Assembly (NCBI GenBank): GCA_001775355.1
Contig: MEWM01000059.1
Coordinates: 4,412-10,209 of the forward strand
DNA from: a candidate division Zixibacteria bacterium RBG_16_43_9
GTDB lineage: Bacteria; Zixibacteria; MSB-5A5; RBG-16-43-9
Direction of reading: 5' to 3'
Length of the DNA stretch: 5,798 bases
Under the pieces are notes generated by a model. The model was not told the DNA's origin. It made no database searches and worked only from the letters and a program-made list of their open reading frames with translations. Made by a program: the position numbers and the translations under genes. Each line of letters starts with the position of its first letter. The stretch's first letter is position 1. This document shows positions 1 to 5,231 of the stretch, piece by piece.

Positions 1-254
1 TATTCTCCTAAGAGAAAATCCAGCCTGATAACCTGGTCGATATTCTGATAACCCGGGTCAGACACTTTCAGGATTTTCTTTTGCAGAGAAGATGGGAACT
101 CAAAAGTCCTGAACCCGATTTGTCTTATTCTGATGCCGGACGTCTTCTTTTCGATTTCAGCTATGCAGGCATCTATGCCGTTAGCAGAGGTGCCGGACAT
201 AAGCCCTAAGACTTTCAGCTTCTTTTTTCCTAGAATTCTTTTCAGGCCCAACAT
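1..254 (-). CDS. anmK: Anhydro-N-acetylmuramic acid kinase AnmK, N-terminal part (cut by window edge)
   Basis: The minus-strand frame starting at ATG 254-252 stays open to the left edge and gives 84 residues. After a short basic leader (residues 1-14) comes VLGLMSGTSANGIDACIAEI (about 15-34), the N-terminal phosphate-binding signature of AnmK, whose usual form is GxMSGTSxDGxD. Further on, IDQVIRLDFLLGE (72-84) matches the family's conserved LDxxLG segment. AnmK is a cytoplasmic ASKHA-fold kinase of about 370 residues. It opens the 1,6-anhydro ring of anhydro-MurNAc and phosphorylates it to MurNAc-6-phosphate with ATP. The gene begins 4 bp after the stop of the NagZ-like gene, whose family produces its substrate, so the two are almost certainly co-transcribed. 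The first Asp of the signature is Asn here (N25), while the second (D28) is kept. GAGG lies only 2 nt before the ATG, so the adjacent TTG (251-249) could be the real start. The family call is secure; the C-terminal catalytic region is outside the window. Confidence 0.9.
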   Translation of the reverse strand, partial: MLGLKRILGKKKLKVLGLMSGTSANGIDACIAEIEKKTSGIRIRQIGFRTFEFPSSLQKKILKVSDPGYQNIDQVIRLDFLLGE

Positions 255-258
255 AACC

Positions 259-1281
259 TCAACTGCAAATTTTTTCTTTTAAAGCTAAAATCCTGCCTGT
301 CGCCTCAGCGAATCGGGAAAGGTTTAAATCCTTATTTTTTATCTTTTTCTCAAAATGCTCTATCACTTTAGTCTGTTCTTCTAAATTTTCAGAAATCAAA
401 ATCATATCGTGCCCGGCTTCAAAAGCCCGATAGCAGGCATCTTCTAAGGGAAAGTTATTCCTCATCCCTTTCATCTGCATATCATCGCTGATCAATATCT
501 TTTTGAAATTCAGCCCTTTTCTTAAAATATCAGAGCAGATTTTTTTCGACAAGGTAGCCGGAAACGTTGGGTCCAGCCCGGTTGAAATAACATGCGTGCT
601 CATTATGAAATCTACTTCAGAGGAAATAGCCGTTTTAAAAGGGAGAAAATCTATCCTCTCAAATCTCTCCCTGGAGTTGTGATTGAAAGGCAAGCTGCCA
701 TGCGGATCATCTGAGATATCTCCTATCCCTGGAAAGTGCTTGGCACAGGCAAAGACCCCCTCTTCTTTTAGTGCCTGAATTGCAATCTTAGAAAGTTCTG
801 CCACCAGCGCTGGATCAGACCCAAAAGACCTGTCCCCTATCACTGTGTTAGAGGAATTAGTGAGCACATCTACTACTGGAGCTAAATTTACGTTTATACC
901 CAGTTTTTTTAACTCCCTGGCAGTCTGGGAATAAGCTTTGCGAATCCCCTCTTTATCCTTGTTCTCTCCATAAAAAAGATTCGACCGGAAAACCGGAAAA
1001 TTTTCTGTTATCCGGTTTATTCTACCCCCTTCCTGATCTATCATCACAAACAGAGGGATTTCAGCCTTTTCTTGCAGTAATTCTATACTTTCTTTGAGCT
1101 GTTCTTTGGTTTTAATATTGGCCGAAAAAAGTATCACCCCGCCTATTTGATACTTCTGGATCAGATTCAGGAACTCAACTGAAGGCTCTGATCCCTGATA
1201 TCCCAGGGAAAAGAGTTGACCAAGCTTTGGGTAGTCCAATTTTTCCTTTATAGAGTGCAGATTAAATTTTTGCCTTTCCAT
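259..1281 (-). CDS. nagZ: NagZ-like family 3 glycoside hydrolase (beta-N-acetylhexosaminidase)
   Basis: This 340-residue single-domain GH3 enzyme has the usual NagZ length and no signal peptide, so it should act in the cytoplasm. Visible motifs are GGVILFSANI (47-56), IDQEGGR (81-87, substrate-binding Asp and Arg), GDRSFGSDP (149-157), KHFPGIGD (181-188), DDPHGSLP (191-198) and ISDDMQMKG (264-272). In the family, the first Asp of SDD (D266) is the nucleophile, and the Asp-x-His pair on the mobile loop (here D192 and H194) is the acid/base dyad. All are present. NagZ removes GlcNAc from GlcNAc-anhydroMurNAc wall fragments, leaving anhydroMurNAc for the kinase gene 4 bp downstream. The KHFPGHG motif has Ile186 in place of its second His. 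The ATG start overlaps the preceding cyclase gene by 34 bp. A TTG at 1239-1237 preceded by AAAGGA removes the overlap, would give 326 residues and still keeps the whole domain, so the start is uncertain. Exact substrate preference is inferred from context. Confidence 0.92.
   Translation of the reverse strand: MERQKFNLHSIKEKLDYPKLGQLFSLGYQGSEPSVEFLNLIQKYQIGGVILFSANIKTKEQLKESIELLQEKAEIPLFVMIDQEGGRINRITENFPVFRSNLFYGENKDKEGIRKAYSQTARELKKLGINVNLAPVVDVLTNSSNTVIGDRSFGSDPALVAELSKIAIQALKEEGVFACAKHFPGIGDISDDPHGSLPFNHNSRERFERIDFLPFKTAISSEVDFIMSTHVISTGLDPTFPATLSKKICSDILRKGLNFKKILISDDMQMKGMRNNFPLEDACYRAFEAGHDMILISENLEEQTKVIEHFEKKIKNKDLNLSRFAEATGRILALKEKICS
1237..1250 (-). promoter_or_regulatory. Candidate ribosome binding site with alternative TTG start for the NagZ-like gene
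   Basis: On the minus strand the cyclase stop codon (TAA, 1250-1248) runs directly into AAAGGA, followed by four A and a TTG in the NagZ frame. This is a typical stop/Shine-Dalgarno/start junction in a bacterial operon, although the spacing is on the short side. The upstream ATG at 1281 has only a distant AGG. The first domain motif (LGQLFSLG, residues 20-27) begins after the TTG, so nothing essential would be lost. It decides between 340 and 326 residues and cannot be settled without homologue alignment or N-terminal data. Confidence 0.4.
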
Positions 1282-2825
1282 TTGGCTAAATATAAAGCCT
1301 GGTCCACATTCTTAATCAGCTCCTCCTGATCAGTTCCGTTTTCCGGAAAGGTGGCAACACCCAGGCTTACGGTCAATTTGACCTTAAGCCTTCTCTTTTC
1401 ATCCTCGAACTGGGTCTGTTCAACTTTGGAGCGAATCCTCTCACCTATTTGCCGGGCATCCTCTTTATCGGTTTGTGGCAGTATCACCACAAACTCCTCA
1501 CCGCCGTAGCGGACAAGGATGTCCACGTCTCTGATGCACACTTTAATCGTTTTGGCTAAATCTCTTAGGATCAGGTTGCCGAAAAGGTGTCCATAAGTAT
1601 CATTATACCTTTTAAACCAGTCGATGTCAATCATCAACAGGGACAGACTTTGATGATACCTTCTGGCCCTCTTGAGTTCATTATCTAACTTCCCCACAAA
1701 GTAGCGATAGTTATAAATCCCGGTAAGCTCATCGATAACGGTAAGCTCCTCCATCTTTTGGTGCAGGCTGGCATTCTCCAATGCCATAGCGGCAGAGCTG
1801 GCCAATATGGAGAAGATTTTCTGATCCTGCTCTGAAAAAGCTCCCACCTTTTTGGACTCGGCATTCAAAACTCCAATTATCTTTCCCTGGGAAATCATCG
1901 GCACTGCCATTTCAGAGTGAGCACCTTCCAGCCCCGGTATGTATCGAGGATCATCCTTAACCTCGTAGATCCTTACCCCTTTGTTATCTTTTAACACCGA
2001 GCCGGTTATCCCGGTAAGGGGAATCTTAGGAGGGTCTGAATATTTGAATTTCTGGTCAGATTCAATCTTCCCTTTTAAAAGAAGAGCCTCTTTATCTTTA
2101 TCCAGAAGCAAAATAGAAAAATGCTGATATCTTAATACCTTTTGAGTTATCTCTAAGATCTCATCCACCACCTGCTCGAACTTGTAGATCTCACCCAGTG
2201 AACGGCTGGCTTCATAGACCGTTTCTATCTGGATCTGGGATTTCTCCAGTTCGGAGGTCCTCTGGTTTAAAGTATCAAACACCTGCATAAGCTTTGCCTC
2301 TGAGGTTTTCAAAAAAGAGGAAAGCTTCCCCACCCCTGCGGCGAAAACCCAAAGCAGGGAAATCCTTATCAACAGGTCCCCTAAGAAAAGCTCCCTTATG
2401 TGAGGCATAATGGCAGCTATGTAGAAAAGGCTGGCCAAAAATGCCAGGAAAAGTCCTGGACTAAAGCCTAGCTGGTAAGCAGCCAGGGGGATGGAAAGAT
2501 AATATAAAAGATAGAAATTACTCGTGACCCCACCTGTGTACAGGATAAGAAGGGTTATGAAGACCAGGTCAAAAAGGGAAGTGAAGCTGTAGAATTGTGT
2601 AGATCTGGGCTTAAGCCTGCTAGCATAAAGGTAAAGTCCAAAAAGCTGTAAGAGGAAAATTATCAGTAAACCCCATCTGTAAAAAGGAGTATGTCCGGGA
2701 GAAACCGGGATAAATGAAAGCCAGATGCACAGGCCTAAAAAAAGGAGGCTCCTGGCAAAAAAGAAAAGGTTATTCGCCCCTAAATAAGTCTCCCAGTTAG
2801 TTTTCTGAAAAGGATAACTATCCAT
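1248..2825 (-). CDS. Membrane-bound diguanylate cyclase with GAF sensor domain (GGEEF)
   Basis: The 525-residue protein has four parts. Residues about 18-168 hold roughly six hydrophobic helices and no recognised sensor family. Residues about 170-205 are a heptad-like linker. About 210-355 is a GAF domain (for example SEMAVPMISQGKIIGVLNAE, 304-323). About 360-520 is a GGDEF domain entered through the typical DELTGIYNYRYF (365-376). The active-site motif is GGEEF (441-445), with the metal-ligand Asp at D400 (MIDID) and the substrate-contacting Asn at N408 in FKRYNDTYGH. This predicts an active enzyme joining two GTP into c-di-GMP. An RxxD inhibitory site (R432-D435) sits exactly five residues before GGEEF, so product feedback inhibition is expected. 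No EAL or HD-GYP domain is present. The ligand sensed by the membrane region or GAF domain cannot be read from sequence. The gene follows cstA by 73 bp and its end meets the NagZ-like gene. The Shine-Dalgarno is weak; no better start is visible. Confidence 0.95.
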   Translation of the reverse strand: MDSYPFQKTNWETYLGANNLFFFARSLLFLGLCIWLSFIPVSPGHTPFYRWGLLIIFLLQLFGLYLYASRLKPRSTQFYSFTSLFDLVFITLLILYTGGVTSNFYLLYYLSIPLAAYQLGFSPGLFLAFLASLFYIAAIMPHIRELFLGDLLIRISLLWVFAAGVGKLSSFLKTSEAKLMQVFDTLNQRTSELEKSQIQIETVYEASRSLGEIYKFEQVVDEILEITQKVLRYQHFSILLLDKDKEALLLKGKIESDQKFKYSDPPKIPLTGITGSVLKDNKGVRIYEVKDDPRYIPGLEGAHSEMAVPMISQGKIIGVLNAESKKVGAFSEQDQKIFSILASSAAMALENASLHQKMEELTVIDELTGIYNYRYFVGKLDNELKRARRYHQSLSLLMIDIDWFKRYNDTYGHLFGNLILRDLAKTIKVCIRDVDILVRYGGEEFVVILPQTDKEDARQIGERIRSKVEQTQFEDEKRRLKVKLTVSLGVATFPENGTDQEELIKNVDQALYLAKWKGKNLICTL

Positions 2826-2871
2826 TAAAGGTTTTCTTAGACCGTTTGTTAAGTTTCCAAGTTTACTTTTT

Positions 2872-2879
2872 TTATCGGC
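2872..2879 (-). promoter_or_regulatory. Possible sigma-28 (FliA)-type -10 element before the cyclase gene
   Basis: The gap between cstA and the cyclase gene contains, on the minus strand, GCCGATAA, identical to the FliA/sigma-28 -10 consensus. It lies 46 nt before the cyclase ATG, which would give a leader of about 39 nt. The -35 box expected 15 nt further upstream reads TATT instead of TAAA, so only half matches. This could be an internal promoter giving the cyclase and the downstream wall-recycling genes separate expression from cstA, or it could be chance. Whether this organism has sigma-28 is unknown. Confidence 0.3.
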
Positions 2880-2899
2880 AGAATGCAGAAATCAAATAT

Positions 2900-4564
2900 T
2901 CATTTTGGGACTGGTTTTTTAAAAAACAACCCTCTAAAAGCCTCAACCAAAAGGAATAATGCCAGAGATAGAAGCACCAGGGCACCCAGAGGGATGACCT
3001 CTAAGGTATAGGAGCCAGAGAAGATCTTTTCCAGCCAGGGAAGGATCATCAGAATAAGGGACCATAAGGTCATAACTAACATAAAAACCATAGGTAAGGC
3101 AGTATATCCCCAGGCTTTTTTGGTCTCCTTTAGCCAGACCGTGACGCCTAAAAGGGTTAAAGCCGCTAAGAGTTGATTACTTGTCCCGAACAATGACCAG
3201 AAAACCCTCCAGGCAGGTAAGTAGTTACCAGAAGGGTCTTTCACCTTAATCATAACTGAAAAAGCCGGAATTAAAAGAGTAACAAGAGTTGGTCCCGCTT
3301 TAGAAAATTTACCTCTCCAGTCAGTTAACTCCTGGAAAACATACCTCCCCAACCTGGTGCAGACATCTAAGGTATCATAGATAAAGGTAGCAAAAGCTAA
3401 AAGCCCAAAGCTCATCGCGAAATCGCGGTTGATCTTGAAAATGGATAAGAAATTGCTGATCCCGTTAGCGTAGATCTCATCCGGCTTTCCTTTGGCTAAA
3501 GCCCCGGATCTGGAAAGCATCATCAGGGTACCTAAGGCTATAACAGCCACTAACCCTTCCAGAAGCATCCCTCCATAACCGATCAACTTAGCATCCTTCT
3601 CCTTTTTAAGCTGTTTGGAGGATGTGCCTGAGCTTACGATCGCATGAAATCCAGAGCAAGCTCCACAGGCAACAGTGATAAACAGTACTGGAAAGATGGG
3701 GACACCAGCGTTGCTCCAACCTATAAATGCCGGGTAATTGATCTTGAAACCACCAAAAATTATTCCTACTATCCCGGCTAAAAGGGTGCCATAGAGAAAA
3801 AGTCCTCCTAAGTACCCCCGAGGCTGAAGCAGGAGCCATAAAGGGATGATCGAGGCGATGAAACAATATAAGAGGAGGATTAAGTCCCAGATCTTAAGTG
3901 GTTCCAATCCTAAAAAAGAAGGCAGGGTAATCGGTATTTTTTGCCCGAACCAGATGGCAAATACCACTAAAGGCAAAAAGATCATAGTGGACAGCCACAA
4001 AGGAAACCTCAGCTTATAAAGCGTTAGCCCCATAAGGAAAGCTAAAGTTAGATAAAGGAGAGAAGAGGAGGCAACCCCGGCTCCATAGGTTTTTTGTGTA
4101 AAAGCATTGGCAGTGATATCGGTGAAAGCCACTACCACATAGACTAAGGAAAACCAGATGAACAGAAGAAAAAGTAAGTATACTCTGCGGCTCATATGCT
4201 CCTTAACCACCTCTGCAATAGACCTGGCTTTATGCCTTACTGAGGCAACCAGGGCGGATAAATCATGCACCCCACCTACAAAGATAGAACCAACCAGGAT
4301 CCAGAGCAAAGCCGGTACCCAGCCGAAAAGAAGGCCTGCTAGGATAGGACCCACAATGGGACCAGCCGCAGCAATGGCTGAGAAATGCTGCCCTAAAAGG
4401 AGTGTCTTACGCGTAGGGATATAATCCACCCCATCATACATCGTCTGAGAGGGGACCGGATTATTATTATCTAAGCTTAGTTTTTTCTCCAAGAACCTTC
4501 CGTAGAGAAAATAAGCCCCTAAGAGGATTAGCCCGGCAAGGAGAGCAATCAACAGTAGGTTCAT
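2900..4564 (-). CDS. cstA: CstA-family carbon starvation transporter (pyruvate/peptide importer), short form
   Basis: This very hydrophobic 554-residue protein probably has 13 or more membrane helices. CstA-family signatures are GQHFSAIAAAGPIVGPILAG (58-77), GGVHDLSA (97-104), CGACSGFHAIVSSGTSSKQL (300-319), YDTLDVCTRLGRYVFQEL (396-413) and WSLFGTSNQLLAALTLLG (456-473). Studied members (E. coli CstA and BtsT) import pyruvate, probably with protons, and CstA has also been linked to peptide use during carbon starvation. Substrate here is inferred from family. The protein is shorter than E. coli CstA (about 700 residues) but contains the whole conserved core, like many non-proteobacterial members; it is not a truncation. 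It follows the Cys-cluster membrane protein by 11 bp, so the two should be co-transcribed. The small YbdD/YjiX (DUF466) partner common next to enterobacterial cstA and btsT is not seen in the window. The start has only a weak Shine-Dalgarno, but the N-terminal helix begins immediately after it. Confidence 0.93.
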   Translation of the reverse strand: MNLLLIALLAGLILLGAYFLYGRFLEKKLSLDNNNPVPSQTMYDGVDYIPTRKTLLLGQHFSAIAAAGPIVGPILAGLLFGWVPALLWILVGSIFVGGVHDLSALVASVRHKARSIAEVVKEHMSRRVYLLFLLFIWFSLVYVVVAFTDITANAFTQKTYGAGVASSSLLYLTLAFLMGLTLYKLRFPLWLSTMIFLPLVVFAIWFGQKIPITLPSFLGLEPLKIWDLILLLYCFIASIIPLWLLLQPRGYLGGLFLYGTLLAGIVGIIFGGFKINYPAFIGWSNAGVPIFPVLFITVACGACSGFHAIVSSGTSSKQLKKEKDAKLIGYGGMLLEGLVAVIALGTLMMLSRSGALAKGKPDEIYANGISNFLSIFKINRDFAMSFGLLAFATFIYDTLDVCTRLGRYVFQELTDWRGKFSKAGPTLVTLLIPAFSVMIKVKDPSGNYLPAWRVFWSLFGTSNQLLAALTLLGVTVWLKETKKAWGYTALPMVFMLVMTLWSLILMILPWLEKIFSGSYTLEVIPLGALVLLSLALFLLVEAFRGLFFKKPVPK

Positions 4565-4575
4565 ATTTCTAACTT

Positions 4576-5097
4576 TTAGTTTATCTTTTTAGAGTTAAAG
4601 GGGACACCTGGACAAATCTTTTTTTGTGAACAGAACCTGCAACCTGAGTTTTTCAAATATACCTTTTCTAAAAAAAGCACCAAAATATATACGAGAGAGA
4701 AACCCAGCCAGAAAAGACTTCTGAATCTTGCCAGTTGCACCAGGCCTCCTAATAAAGGGAAGAGCCATATTGGATAGATAAACAACATATAATCATATCC
4801 TGAGGTAAAGTTGTCCTCAGACCTTTTGGGGAAAAGATAACCGGCAACCTTGCCCCAGCCCACATTGCAGAGCTTGCCATGATAGGAGCAAAAAACGCAG
4901 CGGGATAAGGGCAGGACTAAACTAAGAGCTAAAAGACTGTAAAAGACATAGATGAAGGATAATTCAGTCTTAAGTAGATAAAAGACATAAACCCCGGAGC
5001 CGAAGATTATAGAAAGAAAAATTAAACGACCCAGGATAAAAGCTATTGGGTATTCAGGAAAACAAATCTCTGGTTTATCTTTTTTTTCTGTTTCCAT
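4576..5097 (-). CDS. Unrecognised four-helix membrane protein with two CxxC-x5/6-C cysteine clusters
   Basis: I do not recognise a named family. The 173-residue protein has four predicted membrane helices (about 18-42, 48-65, 103-121, 127-146). After helix 2 comes CVFCSYHGKLC (C67, C70, C77) and after helix 4 comes CRFCSQKKICPG (C153, C156, C162). Two helices separate the clusters, so both lie on the same face of the membrane. Their flanks are rich in Lys and Arg, which by the positive-inside rule puts them in the cytoplasm. Two similar three-cysteine clusters could bind zinc or an iron-sulfur centre, or act as redox thiols; this is inference. No CxxCH heme motif is present. The start at 5097 is preceded by AAAGGCGG at suitable spacing. 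It is the first gene of the leftward operon and ends 11 bp before cstA, which suggests a role as an accessory, sensor or redox partner of the transporter. It is not the DUF466 partner: that family is about 65 residues and soluble. Confidence 0.8.
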   Translation of the reverse strand: METEKKDKPEICFPEYPIAFILGRLIFLSIIFGSGVYVFYLLKTELSFIYVFYSLLALSLVLPLSRCVFCSYHGKLCNVGWGKVAGYLFPKRSEDNFTSGYDYMLFIYPIWLFPLLGGLVQLARFRSLFWLGFSLVYILVLFLEKVYLKNSGCRFCSQKKICPGVPFNSKKIN

Positions 5098-5127
5098 CTT
5101 TTGAGCCGCCTTTGCTTAAAAAATAGA

Positions 5128-5157
5128 TTGACCTTAAGAAAATCAATTATATATATT
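5128..5157 (+). promoter_or_regulatory. Probable sigma-70 promoter for the bactofilin-like gene
   Basis: The plus strand has TTGACC (5128-5133, five of six to the -35 consensus), an 18 nt spacer and TATATT (5152-5157, five of six to the -10 consensus). Transcription would start near 5164 and give a leader of about 68 nt. It overlaps the leftward -10 box, so the two divergent promoters would share the same 30 bp and could compete for polymerase. The rest of the 134 bp intergenic region shows no hairpin terminator or riboswitch-like fold that I can recognise. Confidence 0.45.
5146..5151 (-). promoter_or_regulatory. Probable -10 box of the leftward operon promoter
   Basis: The minus strand reads TATAAT, the perfect sigma-70 -10 consensus, 48 nt before the ATG of the Cys-cluster membrane protein gene, predicting a leader of about 40 nt. 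The -35 position 17 nt upstream is A-rich (CAAAAA) and a poor match, so activation by a regulator or a different spacing is possible. The box sits within an alternating AT run that also provides the rightward -10 candidate, so chance matches are likelier than usual. Confidence 0.4.
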
Positions 5158-5220
5158 AATAAATAACTTTTTTGAAACCAAAGGAATTTTTTATCGTAAA
5201 TTTTAAATGGAGCTTAAAAA

Positions 5221-5226
5221 AGGAGG
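5221..5226 (+). promoter_or_regulatory. Strong ribosome binding site of the bactofilin-like gene
   Basis: A full AGGAGG lies 5 nt before ATG 5232-5234. It is the strongest Shine-Dalgarno in the window and fixes the start. Other genes here have weaker sites, which suggests this exported protein is translated efficiently. Confidence 0.8.
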
Positions 5227-5231
5227 AAAAA

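Noticed and set aside
2826..2899. Possible terminator between cstA and the cyclase gene
   Set aside because: No GC-rich stem followed by a T run is visible on the minus strand; only short AT-rich direct repeats (AAACTT twice) are present.
3606..3866. Minus-strand open frame of 86 codons
   Set aside because: It overlaps cstA in another frame where cstA has its most conserved motif; no family features.
4158..4424. Plus-strand open frame of 88 codons
   Set aside because: Antisense to the conserved N-terminal core of cstA; composition is rich in Arg, Thr and Pro and no motif or ribosome site is visible.
5128..5146. FNR/CRP-like half sites TTGAC and ATCAA
   Set aside because: The half sites are 9 nt apart instead of the 4 to 6 nt these regulators need, so I keep it only as an unassigned inverted repeat.
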